Source: Roseicella sp. DB1501 (GTDB lineage Bacteria > Pseudomonadota > Alphaproteobacteria > Acetobacterales > Acetobacteraceae). From it: 64,000 bases of DNA. Under the pieces are notes generated by a model. It made no database searches. It saw nothing but the letters and a program-made list of their open reading frames with translations, and was not told the origin of the DNA. Positions 18,351-27,245 of this stretch are shown here, piece by piece. The translations under genes were made by a program, and so were the position numbers. How positions within the stretch are numbered: the first letter of the stretch is position 1; each line of letters opens with the position of its first letter. The stretch lies in assembly GCF_013112485.1 (NCBI RefSeq), contig NZ_JABFHG010000018.1, forward strand, positions 1-64,000, in the 5' to 3' direction.

Positions 18351-18683
18351 CTAGCGCGACGGGTCCAGCACGAAGCCGTTGCGCAGCGCCCGCACCGTGA
18401 AGCTGCGCGGCTCGCAGCGGCCGAGCGGCGCATCGCCGAAGCGCGCCGTGTCGTAGAGCAGGATATCGGCGCAGACCGTGCAGCGCACCAGGCGCGGGTC
18501 CGGCAGCGGCGTCTCCAGGATCAGCCGTGGGTCGAGGCGCGTGTAATAGGGGTTGCCGCCGAGTTCGGCGGTCATCCGCTCGATCACGCCCGGCAGCTTG
18601 CAGATCGGCGTCGGCGCGCCGGCCCGTGCCGGGCCGCCCATTGGCATCGCCGCCGCCAGCATCGCCAGGAGCAAGGACGCCAT
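18351..18683 (-). CDS. Small secreted cysteine-containing protein upstream of gspH
   Basis: A 110-residue product with a signal peptide (MASLLLAMLAAAMPMGGPARA). The mature part has four cysteines (CKLPG, CTVC, CEPRS) that could form two disulfides. It lies 7 bp before gspH on the same strand, so it is probably co-transcribed. No family is recognised. Upstream in-frame ATGs at 18707 and 18794 are possible but would extend the N-terminus beyond the signal peptide. It could be a secretion substrate or accessory factor; this is inference from position. Confidence 0.6.
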   Translation of the reverse strand: MASLLLAMLAAAMPMGGPARAGAPTPICKLPGVIERMTAELGGNPYYTRLDPRLILETPLPDPRLVRCTVCADILLYDTARFGDAPLGRCEPRSFTVRALRNGFVLDPSR

Positions 18684-18908
18684 GCGCGCCCCCACCCCGC
18701 GCCGCATCGGGGCCGCCGCCGGGACCCGGACCATCCGCATGCCCGCCTCTCCTTCCGCCGGGACGTCCGGCGCCGGGGCGGGAGGATAGCGCATTCATTG
18801 CGCCATCGGCAGGGAAACGCGATCAACAAGCCCTGTGCCGACAGCGCCGGGCCTGGCGGCCTGGCATCGCCGCGGCCATCCCGCCGGGGCGCCGGGCGGC
18901 GGGCGGCG

Positions 18909-19328
18909 ATGCGAGGCTTCACGCTGCTCGAGGTGCTGATCGCCTTCGTCATCGCCGCCATCGCCCTCGGCGCCTTCGCCCAGGCCGGCACGACGAGCCT
19001 GCAAAGCTTGCAGGCCACCGCCCGGACCGAGGAGGCGCTCTCCCGAGCCCGCTCGCGCCTCGCCCTCGCCCTGCACGGCGCGCCGCTGCAGCCCGGCACG
19101 CAGGAGGGCGATGACGGCGGCGGCTTCCGCTGGCGGGTGCAGGTCCAGCCCGTCGCCAGCCTGCCGCCGCGCTCGCTCGGCGGGCGCGGGGCGCGGCGGC
19201 AGCTGCAGGTGCAGACGGTGCTCTATGCCGTCAGCGTCGAGCTCGCCTGGACCGACGGCGCGGCGGGCACGGGCGCGCGCCGGACGATGCGGCTGGAGAC
19301 GCGGCAGGTCGCGTCCATGCTGCCGTGA
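18909..19328 (+). CDS. gspI: Type II secretion system minor pseudopilin I
   Basis: A 139-residue prepilin with a very short leader, MRG/FTLLEVLIAFVIAAIALGAF (Glu8 at mature position 5). RWRVQVQPVA and a C-terminal RRTMRLETRQVA, both typical of GspI, follow. The stop overlaps the gspJ GTG start by four bases (GTGA). GspI, J and K form the tip complex of the pseudopilus. Confidence 0.9.
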   Translation: MRGFTLLEVLIAFVIAAIALGAFAQAGTTSLQSLQATARTEEALSRARSRLALALHGAPLQPGTQEGDDGGGFRWRVQVQPVASLPPRSLGGRGARRQLQVQTVLYAVSVELAWTDGAAGTGARRTMRLETRQVASMLP

Positions 19329-19912
19329 CCGCATCCCGCGCGGGCCGGGCGGCGGCGGGCGGCTTCACCCTGGTCGAGATCCTGGTGGCGCTGCTGGTCC
19401 TCGGCCTGCTCGTCGCCGGGCTCGGCCGCGGCCTTCGCTTCGGTCTGCAGGCCTGGGACCGGGCGACGGCGATCGCGGGAGAGGGTGATGCGCTCGATGC
19501 CCTCGACCGGGCGCTGCGCGGGCTCGTCGCCCAGGCGCATCCGGGCACGCCGGGGCAGCCGGCGCCCTTCCGCCTGCTGCCCGGCGGGCTCGGCTTCGTG
19601 ACCCGCCTGCCGGACCAGCCGGAGCAGCCGGGGCAGCCGGTCGAGGCGCTGCTGCTCCTCGATGCGCGGCAGCGCCTGGTGCTGCGCACGCGCCCCTGGC
19701 GGCATGCCATCGCCCGGAACCCCGCGCCCTTCGCCGAGACCGAGCTCCTGCGCGGCGTGGCGGGGTTCGAGCTGGCCTTCTGGGAGGCCGGGCAGGGCTG
19801 GTCGGGACGCTGGGAGGCGCCGAACCTGCCGGCGCTGCTGCGCCTGCGGCTGCGCCTCGCCGCCGGCCACTGGCCGGACATCGTCGTGGCGCCGGGACTC
19901 GACCGGCCGTGA
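19325..19912 (+). CDS. gspJ: Type II secretion system minor pseudopilin J
   Basis: A 195-residue prepilin with the cleavage motif GG/FTLVEILVALLVLGLLVAG (Gly13, Phe14, Glu18). The body contains RALRGLVAQAHP and LLRGVAGFELAFWEAGQGW, the GspJ pattern. A Pro/Gln repeat tract (PDQPEQPGQP) is unusual but small. It starts at GTG 19325 and overlaps gspI upstream and gspK downstream by four bases each. Confidence 0.9.
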   Translation: MTASRAGRAAAGGFTLVEILVALLVLGLLVAGLGRGLRFGLQAWDRATAIAGEGDALDALDRALRGLVAQAHPGTPGQPAPFRLLPGGLGFVTRLPDQPEQPGQPVEALLLLDARQRLVLRTRPWRHAIARNPAPFAETELLRGVAGFELAFWEAGQGWSGRWEAPNLPALLRLRLRLAAGHWPDIVVAPGLDRP

Positions 19913-20721
19913 GCCGCGGCGCGCGCCAGGACGGCTTCGCCCTGCTGATCGTGCTCTGGGCGCTCGGCCTGCTCGCCCTGCTCGGGACGATGCTGGCGGC
20001 GACCGCGCGGCAGCAGAGCCAGCGCCTCGCCAACCTGCTCGACGGCGCCACCGTCGAAGCGGCGGCGGAGGCGGCGCTGCATCACGGCATCTTCGCCCTG
20101 CTCGACGTCTCGGACGGGCGCTGGCGGCCGGACGGGACGATGCATCGGCTTCGCCTCGGCGAGGTGGCGGCGGAGGTGCGGATCCGGGACGAGACGGGCA
20201 AGGTGAACCCGAATCTGGCGCCGCCCGAGCTGCTGCGGGGACTGCTGCGGCAGGTCGGGCTGGATGCCGGGCGGGCCGAGGCGCTGGCCGGGGCGATCCT
20301 CGACTGGCGCAGCGTGACGCACGGGCCGACCCCGCCGGAGGCGAAGGCCGCGCGCTACGCCGCCGCCGGGCGCGACTACGCGCCGCCCGGCCTGCCCTTC
20401 GAGAGCATCGACGAGCTCGGCGCGGTGCTCGGCATGACCCCGGCGCTGCTGGCGCGGCTGCGGCCGCATCTCTCGCTCTTCACCACCACCGATCCGGATG
20501 TGACGACCGACGACCCGGTGGTGCTGGCCGCGCTCGGCGCGCCGAAGCGCCTGCCGCCGAGGGTCACCGCGCTCGACACGCCGCGCGTGGCGGCGATCGA
20601 GGTGCGGCTGCGCGGCCCCGGGCGCACCGGCTTCGCCGAGCGGGCGGTGGTGCGGACCAACTATCTCGGCGAGGTTCGCCGCTTCGAGATCCTCGCGCGC
20701 GAGCGCCTGCCGCCGGGCTGA
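19909..20721 (+). CDS. gspK: Type II secretion system minor pseudopilin K
   Basis: A 270-residue protein beginning QDGFALLIVLWALGLLALLGTML. As usual for GspK it lacks the Glu at mature position 5. The large globular domain shows DETGKVNPNLAPPELL, AILDWR, PFESIDELGAVLGM and a C-terminal RFEILARERLPPG, all matching the GspK family. The GTG start overlaps the gspJ stop. It is the last gene of the rightward secretion arm and is followed by two palindromes. Confidence 0.93.
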   Translation: MSRGARQDGFALLIVLWALGLLALLGTMLAATARQQSQRLANLLDGATVEAAAEAALHHGIFALLDVSDGRWRPDGTMHRLRLGEVAAEVRIRDETGKVNPNLAPPELLRGLLRQVGLDAGRAEALAGAILDWRSVTHGPTPPEAKAARYAAAGRDYAPPGLPFESIDELGAVLGMTPALLARLRPHLSLFTTTDPDVTTDDPVVLAALGAPKRLPPRVTALDTPRVAAIEVRLRGPGRTGFAERAVVRTNYLGEVRRFEILARERLPPG

Positions 20722-20728
20722 GGCCAAC

Positions 20729-20751
20729 GGCATGAATGTTTTATTCATGCC
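20729..20751. terminator. Perfect 9-bp stem-loop downstream of gspK
   Basis: GGCATGAAT (20729-20737) and ATTCATGCC (20743-20751) pair perfectly around a GTTTT loop, 7 bp after the gspK stop. It lies between convergent genes and probably terminates or protects the secretion transcript. There is no T-run outside the stem. Confidence 0.55.
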
Positions 20752-20838
20752 GGGCGCCCGAATGGGCGCTGCCGCGAGTGCGGCGAAGGCCCAGGCAAGC
20801 CGGAGGTTCGCGCCCGGCGCCAAGGGACAATGAATGGG

Positions 20839-20866
20839 CGCCGTTGATGTGTCGACATCAACGGCG
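20839..20866. terminator. Perfect 12-bp stem-loop between gspK and the Sco1-like gene
   Basis: CGCCGTTGATGT (20839-20850) and ACATCAACGGCG (20855-20866) pair perfectly around GTCG. It sits 20 bp beyond the stop of the leftward Sco1-like gene and is the best candidate for that gene's 3' hairpin, or a bidirectional terminator for the convergent pair. Confidence 0.55.
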
Positions 20867-20886
20867 TTGCCATGAGGCCGTGACGC

Positions 20887-21486
20887 TCAGCTGCCGGGCG
20901 GCGGGATGGTGCGGTTGATCGCCTTGATCAGCGCCTCCGGCCGCATCAGCGCCGCCGCCATCGTCCAGCGGTCCAGGCTCTCGTCGCCGATCCGCAGCAT
21001 GGCGGCGTGCTGGAAGATGTCGAGATCGAGCTTCGGGTCGATATCGGCGAAGCCGAGCCGGCGGCGCAGGATGTCGATCTCGGCCGGGTTGCCGGTCAGG
21101 AAGGACCAGCCGGGCCGGATCCCGAAGCGCTCGGCATAGGCGTCGAGCACCTCGGGCGTATCGAAATCCGGCTGCAGGGTGATCGAGTACATGAAGACGT
21201 CGCGCCCCAGCCGGTCGCCCAGCAGGTCCTGGATCAAGACCAGGTTCTGGGTGACGCTGTCGCAAACATCGGTACAGCCGACAAAGACGAAGTTGATGAG
21301 GACCCGCCTGCCCTGCATCAGGTCGGCATAGAAGCGCGCCTTCTCACCGCGATGGGTGGTGACCACGGCATTGGTGAAGTAGTCGGCGCCGCGGCTGCTC
21401 GGCGTCGCCGCCGCGGCCGGCCGCGACGGGACGAGCGGCGCCAGGGCCGCCGCCAAGCCCGCGGCGGCGAAACTTCTCCGGTTCAT
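20887..21486 (-). CDS. SCO1/SenC family copper chaperone-like protein
   Basis: A 199-residue thioredoxin-fold protein with a signal sequence (MNRRSFAAAGLAAALAPLVPSRPAAAA, Tat-like RRSF). The family's copper ligands are visible: Cys71 and Cys75 in FVGCTDVC, and a C-terminal His in DIFQHAAM. Sco proteins deliver copper to CuA of cytochrome oxidase or act as thiol-disulfide reductants. Here the gene is about 55 bp downstream of a multicopper oxidase on the same strand, suggesting it helps metallate or protect that enzyme. The oxidase partner is inferred from position only. Confidence 0.87.
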   Translation of the reverse strand: MNRRSFAAAGLAAALAPLVPSRPAAAATPSSRGADYFTNAVVTTHRGEKARFYADLMQGRRVLINFVFVGCTDVCDSVTQNLVLIQDLLGDRLGRDVFMYSITLQPDFDTPEVLDAYAERFGIRPGWSFLTGNPAEIDILRRRLGFADIDPKLDLDIFQHAAMLRIGDESLDRWTMAAALMRPEALIKAINRTIPPPGS

Positions 21487-21542
21487 CGCTGATCTCCTGT
21501 CGGGGCCGGCCGCACCGCCGGCCCCTGTCCCCGGTTGCCGCC

Positions 21543-23381
21543 TCAGACGATGTCCCAGCGGAACATCATGCCGGAATCCTCGTGCATGACGTTGTGGCAG
21601 TGCGTGACGTAACGACCCTTCATGTCGCGGAAGCGCATGAAGATCTTCACCTCCTCGTTCCAGTTCAGCGGGACCACGTCCTTGCGGGCGTATTCGGGCG
21701 AGCTCGCGGAGGTGGCGACGCCGTTGCGCGAGAGGATCCGGTGCTCCTCGAAATGCATGTGCACCGGGTGCCGCCAGCCGCCGCTGCTGTTCTGGATGAT
21801 CCAGACCTCCTCGCTCTCCTGGTCGATCCGCGCGGCGACCTGGTCCTCGTCGAACAGCTTGCCGTTCACCGCCCAGGCGCCGTTGGTACGGTCGAAGCGG
21901 AAGGTGCGAGTCTTGGCCTTGGCGGCGCGCTGCATCAGCTTGGCGAAGTCGGGGTCCGGCAGCTCGCGCAGCACCTGCGTGCCCTTGCTGAAGTCGAAGC
22001 TCGGGTCCGGGACGGTGCGGCTCTTGTCGATGTTGATCTGCATCAACGGCGTGCCGGGGCTCAGGATGTTGCCGTTGGGACCGCGGCCATCCGTCTGCTC
22101 GAGCCGGTTGACCAGGTAGAGTCGGTTGGTGTTGATCTTGCTGAAGTCGATGATGATGTCGGCCCGCTCGGCGACGGCGAGGCGCACGCTGGTCCGCTGC
22201 AACGCCTTCGGCAGCAGGTTGCCGTCGTTCGAGATCTGCCAGAAGGGTAGGTAGTTCTTGCCGTCGTAGAGCGCGTATTCGTACCAGCGCGCCGGGCCGT
22301 GGTTGTAAAGGCGGAACCGGTAGCGGCGGTTGCGGACGTTGAAATAGGGCTGGATGGCGCCGTTGACGCAGAACTTGTCGCCGAGGATCCCGTCCGAATT
22401 GAATAGGTCGTAGACCATCTGGCAGTTCTTGTCGAAGATGAAGTCGCCGAACATCAGCGGCACGTCGAACTCGCCGCTCGGCAGCCGCAGGCCGGTATTC
22501 TCGTCGCCCGTGTCACGGTCGTCGAAGAGCAGGTAGGGGCCGACCATGCCCTTGACGACGTTCTGCGCCGTGAAGTCGAGATGGTGGTCGTGGTACCAGA
22601 GCGAGCTCAGCGCCTCGGTCGGGTCGCCCCGGTTGTCGCCGCGGCTGGTGAAGCCGGCATAGACATTCGGGTAGTGCTGATCCTTGAAGCCCTTCGGATT
22701 GATCTCGTTCGGGTCGCTGCTGGAGTTGATGTAGTTGACCGGGTTGCCGTCGCTCTCGGAGGGCGTGTGGCCGTTGTGGAGATGGGTGGTGATCTCGGGG
22801 ATGCCGAAGCCCTTGTAGCTTTTTTTCGAGGGCAGGTTGTTGTGGAACCGGATCAGGATCGGCTCGCCGTAATAGGCCATGTAGCAGGGCCCGGGATAGA
22901 TGCCGTCGAAGCCCCAGAAATTGGTCGGCGAGTAGTCCGGGTGGAACTTGGCGCTGCTCGGCTTCATGAAGGTCTCATAGAACTTCACCGGCGCGAAGCG
23001 ACCGCCATAGGTATAGCCGCCATGATCGTCCGTCGTGGCGGTGCAGAACTGGTGGTTGATCCGCCGGGTCGCGCCATTGATCGGCGTGGTGCCATCGGGC
23101 GGCCCCTCCTTCATCTCATAGGGGTTGTTGTTCTTGACGGTCTGCTTGATCGGGATGATCGGCAGGGGCGCCACCCAGGGACGCGTCGGCGGGCTGGCCG
23201 GCGCTCCGCTACCGGAGGATTGCGCCAGCGCGCGGGCGCTGAGGCCGAGCTTCAGCGCCAGCGTGCCGCTCGAGGTGAGCAGGCCGAGGCGCAGCATCTC
23301 GCGCTTGCTCAGCTTGGCATGGACGATCTCCTGGCGGTTCCGCTGCGAGATCTCGGCAAGCTTGTCCTGCCAATCGGGCAT
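21543..23381 (-). CDS. Multicopper oxidase (CotA/bilirubin-oxidase-like)
   Basis: A 612-residue periplasmic or exported oxidase that couples one-electron oxidation of a substrate to reduction of O2 to water. All copper-binding motifs are present: THLHNGH, SLWYHDHH, HPVHMHFEEH and the C-terminal HCHNVMHEDSGMM, which contains the T1 Cys and axial Met. An N-terminal hydrophobic segment (MLRLGLLTSSGTLALKLGLSARALA) follows KRE, resembling a Tat signal without the strict RR pair. ATG 23381 is chosen because GGAAGG lies 9 bp upstream. Possible substrates are Mn(II), Cu(I), phenolics or bilirubin. The Sco1-like gene downstream fits a copper-dependent unit. Confidence 0.93.
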   Translation of the reverse strand: MPDWQDKLAEISQRNRQEIVHAKLSKREMLRLGLLTSSGTLALKLGLSARALAQSSGSGAPASPPTRPWVAPLPIIPIKQTVKNNNPYEMKEGPPDGTTPINGATRRINHQFCTATTDDHGGYTYGGRFAPVKFYETFMKPSSAKFHPDYSPTNFWGFDGIYPGPCYMAYYGEPILIRFHNNLPSKKSYKGFGIPEITTHLHNGHTPSESDGNPVNYINSSSDPNEINPKGFKDQHYPNVYAGFTSRGDNRGDPTEALSSLWYHDHHLDFTAQNVVKGMVGPYLLFDDRDTGDENTGLRLPSGEFDVPLMFGDFIFDKNCQMVYDLFNSDGILGDKFCVNGAIQPYFNVRNRRYRFRLYNHGPARWYEYALYDGKNYLPFWQISNDGNLLPKALQRTSVRLAVAERADIIIDFSKINTNRLYLVNRLEQTDGRGPNGNILSPGTPLMQINIDKSRTVPDPSFDFSKGTQVLRELPDPDFAKLMQRAAKAKTRTFRFDRTNGAWAVNGKLFDEDQVAARIDQESEEVWIIQNSSGGWRHPVHMHFEEHRILSRNGVATSASSPEYARKDVVPLNWNEEVKIFMRFRDMKGRYVTHCHNVMHEDSGMMFRWDIV

Positions 23382-23777
23382 TCTTTGCATCCTTCCACAA
23401 GCAAGTTGCGGAGGCGCCGTGTCTTTCGGCGCCTCGTGGAAAACGCACTTCAGGGAGGCTCCAACAGCGCCCGGGACTGCGTTACGCCTGGAATCATTCA
23501 CGCATGGGCGAGTCGTTTCTACGTTCTTCTGACAAGCGATACTGTTTTATATTTGGCTCATAGGAGTATTTCTTGTATCGTTTCGACACGTATCGCACAG
23601 GCAGCCGGATCGATTCATTAACATTCCGATCTGGTTCATCACAAATTTACGTAATGTTGCGACGGCGAATGCGTTCAGGCCGACGGGCGCAAGCCAGGGC
23701 TGCCAAGCCGGGCGAGACCGGCAGTGCCCAGGGTCAGAGGCCGGGGCAGCCAGGGTCTTCGGGAGACAGGGGCCGGA
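23382..23777. promoter_or_regulatory. Intergenic region upstream of the multicopper oxidase
   Basis: About 396 bp with no credible gene. The portion 23,510-23,660 is markedly AT-rich compared with the flanks (ATACTGTTTTATATTTGGC and neighbours) and probably holds the oxidase promoter, reading leftward. No clear operator palindrome was identified. Confidence 0.45.
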
Positions 23778-24716
23778 TCAGCCGCCGGGACGCGCTTCCT
23801 TCGGCCAGCGACGATGCAGCCAGAGCCATTCCTCCGGCCGCTCGCGGATCCAGGCCGAGAGGCGATCGTTGATCGCCAGGGTCAACGCCCGGATCGCCGC
23901 CTGCCGGTCGGGCAGGTCCGGCAGCGCCAGGGGCGGATCGACGACGAGGCGGAAGCGGCAGGCGCCGAGCCGCTGGACGCGGCCGGGGATGACAGGGCAG
24001 CGGAAGCGCAGCGCGAGTTGCGCCGGCGCCGGCGCGGTCATGGCCAGATGGCCGAGCAGCGGCACGGCGATGCCGTCATTCAGCTTCTGGTCCACCAGCA
24101 GGCCGAGCACGCCGCCCTCGGCGAGGAACCTCATCGCCGCCCGCGCCCCCTGCGCGCCCTTCGGGAAGAGCGGCAGCGGATCGCCCGGCACGGCCCGCGC
24201 CCGCAGCCCGTTGATCAGCGCATCCACCGCCCGGTTGTCGGCGGCGCGATAGACGCTGCCCACGCGGATCCCGCGCCGCGCCAGGGCCGGCGGGATCACC
24301 TCCCAATTCGCCATATGGGCCGAGACCATGATGGCCGGCCCGCCCTGCTCGGCGAGCGGCGCCAGATGCTCGGCGCCGGTGAACTCCCAGCGCATCGCCG
24401 AGAGATGCGGCAGCTCGCCGACGGTGCGGCCGAGATTGCGCCACATGCCGCGCAGGATGCGGCGGCGCTCGGCCGCGTCGCGCTCCGGCAGGGCGAGGGC
24501 CAGGTTGCCGAGGGCGACGCGCGAGACCGGCAGAAGCGGCCCCAGCCAGCCCGCGACGGCGGCGCCGAGATCGGAGGAGCGCCGCGGCCCGAGCCAGCGG
24601 GCGAGACGGAACACCAGCCCCACCGCCACCCGCTCCAGCGCGTGCCGCAGCCCCTTCACGCCGCCGGGCCGGAGGGCCGGGGCGCCGCCCGGCCTTGTCG
24701 AATCCGCTGCCCCCAT
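23778..24716 (-). CDS. Lysophospholipid acyltransferase, LpxL/HtrB family
   Basis: A 312-residue inner-membrane acyltransferase that adds a secondary acyl chain to Kdo2-lipid IVA or a related precursor. The catalytic H-x4-D/E motif appears as SAHMANWEV, followed by YRAADNRAVDALINGLR, the acceptor region FLAEGGVLGLLVDQK and the C-terminal PEEWLWLHRRWP typical of LpxL/LpxM proteins. It is the last gene of a leftward block with lpxK, waaA and a DUF374 gene, consistent with lipid A maturation. The exact acyl specificity is not deducible. Confidence 0.92.
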   Translation of the reverse strand: MGAADSTRPGGAPALRPGGVKGLRHALERVAVGLVFRLARWLGPRRSSDLGAAVAGWLGPLLPVSRVALGNLALALPERDAAERRRILRGMWRNLGRTVGELPHLSAMRWEFTGAEHLAPLAEQGGPAIMVSAHMANWEVIPPALARRGIRVGSVYRAADNRAVDALINGLRARAVPGDPLPLFPKGAQGARAAMRFLAEGGVLGLLVDQKLNDGIAVPLLGHLAMTAPAPAQLALRFRCPVIPGRVQRLGACRFRLVVDPPLALPDLPDRQAAIRALTLAINDRLSAWIRERPEEWLWLHRRWPKEARPGG

Positions 24717-24737
24717 ATCGCCGCCTGCCGCCGCGCC

Positions 24738-25727
24738 TCAGGCCGGCACCGGCACCCGCTGCGCCAGCGGGTCGAGCAGCGCCTCGATCGAGGCCGGCTC
24801 CTCCCATTCCAGCGCCACCGTCACCACCGTCACCCGGTTGCGATAGGCCGGCGGGATGCGCACGAAATCCTTGCGCGTCGTCACCGGGATGGCGCGCAGC
24901 CGCTCGGCCTCGGCGAGGATGTCGCGCAGCTCCGCCTCGTCATAGGGATAGTGGTCGGCGAAGGGCATCCGCCCGGCCAGCACCGCGCCGGCCTCCTGCA
25001 AGGTGGCAAAGAATTTGCGCGGGTTGGCGATGCCGCAGAAGGCATAGACCGGCTGTCCGGCGAGCAGCTCGGCCTCCGGCCCCGGCTTCAGCCGGGCCCG
25101 CAGCACCGGCATGCGCGGCGGCAGCCGCGCCAGGGCGCCGGTCTCGTCCTCGCCGATCAGCACCACGGCGCGGCAGCGCGCCGCCGCGGCCGCGGGCGGC
25201 TCGCGCAGCGGCCCGGCCGGGATGATGCGCCCGTTGCCGAAGCCGTAGGGCCCGTCGACGATGAGCAGCGAGAGGTCCTTCGCCAGCGTCGGGTTCTGCA
25301 GCCCGTCATCCATGACGATGCATTGCGCCCCGGCCGCCACCGCCGCCCGCGCCCCCTCGGCCCGGTCGGCCGAGATCCAGGCCGGCCGCTCGGCGGCGAG
25401 CAGCAGCGCCTCGTCGCCCACCGCCTGGCTGTCATGGCTCTGCGGATCGACCCGCACCGGCCCCTTCAGCCGGCCGCCATAGCCGCGCAGCAGGAAATGC
25501 AGGCCGACGCCGCGCCGGGCGAGACGCCGGCCGAGATCGAGCGCGACGGTGGTCTTGCCGGCCCCGCCCGCCGTGGCGTTGCCGCAGCAGAGCACCGGCA
25601 CCGGCGCGGTCCAGGACGGCTGCCGCATCCGCCGCGCGGTCGCCGCGCCGTAAAGCGCCGCGACGGGCGAGAGCAGCAGGGGCAGCAGCCCATGGCCGTC
25701 TCTGGTCCAGAAATCGGGGGCGCGCAT
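24738..25727 (-). CDS. lpxK: Tetraacyldisaccharide 4'-kinase
   Basis: LpxK phosphorylates the 4' position of lipid A disaccharide at the inner membrane. The 329-residue protein has the N-terminal membrane-associated helix (WTRDGHGLLPLLLSPVAALYGAATARR). Walker A follows as GNATAGGAGKTTVALDL, then FLLRGYGG, VGDEALLLA, CIVMDDGLQNPTLAKDLSLLIVDG and FADHYPYDEAEL, all canonical. ATG 25727 gives a normal family N-terminus. Confidence 0.97.
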   Translation of the reverse strand: MRAPDFWTRDGHGLLPLLLSPVAALYGAATARRMRQPSWTAPVPVLCCGNATAGGAGKTTVALDLGRRLARRGVGLHFLLRGYGGRLKGPVRVDPQSHDSQAVGDEALLLAAERPAWISADRAEGARAAVAAGAQCIVMDDGLQNPTLAKDLSLLIVDGPYGFGNGRIIPAGPLREPPAAAAARCRAVVLIGEDETGALARLPPRMPVLRARLKPGPEAELLAGQPVYAFCGIANPRKFFATLQEAGAVLAGRMPFADHYPYDEAELRDILAEAERLRAIPVTTRKDFVRIPPAYRNRVTVVTVALEWEEPASIEALLDPLAQRVPVPA

Positions 25728-25798
25728 CGGGCCTCGATCAGCCTCCTCGTGTCGCCGGGCCAGCGGGACGCCATTGGGGCGCCGGCGCGGCCCCGGCC

Positions 25799-27172
25799 TC
25801 AACCCCGCTCCCGCCCAGCGGTCGCCGTGGGCTCGGCAAGATGGGGGAACGCGGCATTCACCTCCCTGGCTGCAGGCAGGAGCCCGAGCAGCAGCGCCGC
25901 GAGATGCCCCGGCAGGCCGGCTTCCGGGGCCAGGGCCGCGGCCGCCGCCTGGGCCATGGCCCGCCCCCGGGTCGGATCGGATAGCACGGCCCCGGCCGCG
26001 GCGGCCAGCGCCGCCGGGTTGGGCACGACCTGCGCCGCCCCGCCGGCGGCGAGCAACCGTCCCACCACCTCCTCGAAATTCCAGGTATGCGGGCCGAGCA
26101 GGATCGGGCAGCCGAGCCGCGCCGGTTCGCGCGGGTTCTGCCCGCCATGCGGCACCAGCGAGCCGCCGACGAGGCAGATCCGGGCAAGGCGGTAGAAGAG
26201 GCCGAGCTCGCCCAGCGTGTCGGCGACGTAGAAAGCGGTGTCCGGCCCGGGCAGCGCGCCGGCGCCGCGGCGCGCGACGGGCCGCTGCGCCGGCGCGGCC
26301 TCGAGCGCCGTGGCGATGGCGGCCCCGCGCTCCGGATGCCGCGGGACGATGATCGTCAGCAAGTCAGGATGCGCCGCGAGCAGGCGCTCATGCGCCGCCG
26401 CCATCAGCGCCTCCTCCCCCGGCTGGGTGCTGGCGGCGAGCAGGACCGGCCGATCGCCGATCGCCGCCCCGAGCGCGGCGAGCGCCGTCGGCTCGGCCGG
26501 CAGCGGCGGCGCCGCATCCTTCAGGTTGCCGAGGCAGAGCACCTCCGGCGCGCCGCAGGCGCGGAGCCGCGCCGCATCCGCCTCGGTCTGCGCCGTGACC
26601 AGCCGGAAGGCCCCGAGCAGCCGCCGCGCAAGGCCCGGCGCCAGGCGCCAGCGCCGCGCCGAGCGGGCGCTGAAGCGGGCATTGACCAAGGCGAGCGGCA
26701 CTCCGCGCGCCGCGGCGGCCGTGATCAGGTTCGGCCAGAGCTCGGATTCCACCAGCACGCCGCAATCCGGCCGCCAGTCCGCGAGGAAGCGCGCCACCCA
26801 GCCCGGCACGTCGAGCGGCAGGAAGCGGTGCAGCAATCGTCCGCCCAGCGCATCCGGCAGGCGCTGTGCCAGCAACCCGGCGGCGGTGACGGTGCCGGTG
26901 GTGACCAGCAGGCGCAGATCGGGCGCGCGCTCCGCCAACGCCTCCAGCAGCGGCACGACGGAGAGGGTCTCGCCGACGCTCGCGGCATGCAGCCAGAGCA
27001 GCCGGCCGGGGGGCCGCGCCGCCCCCTCCCCTCGCCGCTCGCCGAGTCGGGCCGGCACCTCCTTGCCGCGGCGGGCGCGGCGCCGCAGGTGCAGGGCGAG
27101 CACCGGCGCGGCGAGGCGCGTGGCCAGCCGCCACAGGGCGAGGCCGGCCTCCGGCTGTCGGGCTTGGCTCAT
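25799..27172 (-). CDS. waaA: 3-deoxy-D-manno-octulosonic acid transferase
   Basis: A GT-B glycosyltransferase that adds Kdo from CMP-Kdo to lipid IVA. At 457 residues it has LLWLHAASVGETLSVVPLLEAL, LVTTGTVTAAGLL, LPLDVPGWVARFLADWRPD, ESELWPNLI and LVNARFS. The C-terminal half has IIVPRHPERG, FYRLARICLVGGSLVPHGGQNPREPA and ILLGPHTWNFEEVV. These are the strongest WaaA signatures. It lies between lpxK and a DUF374 acyltransferase on the same strand. Confidence 0.97.
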   Translation of the reverse strand: MSQARQPEAGLALWRLATRLAAPVLALHLRRRARRGKEVPARLGERRGEGAARPPGRLLWLHAASVGETLSVVPLLEALAERAPDLRLLVTTGTVTAAGLLAQRLPDALGGRLLHRFLPLDVPGWVARFLADWRPDCGVLVESELWPNLITAAAARGVPLALVNARFSARSARRWRLAPGLARRLLGAFRLVTAQTEADAARLRACGAPEVLCLGNLKDAAPPLPAEPTALAALGAAIGDRPVLLAASTQPGEEALMAAAHERLLAAHPDLLTIIVPRHPERGAAIATALEAAPAQRPVARRGAGALPGPDTAFYVADTLGELGLFYRLARICLVGGSLVPHGGQNPREPARLGCPILLGPHTWNFEEVVGRLLAAGGAAQVVPNPAALAAAAGAVLSDPTRGRAMAQAAAAALAPEAGLPGHLAALLLGLLPAAREVNAAFPHLAEPTATAGRERG

Positions 27173-27245
27173 GCCGCCCCGCGGCGCGGCGGCCGGATCG
27201 CGGCGGCCTGCCCAGCGCGCGGGCCCCGGCACCGGCACCGCGCCC

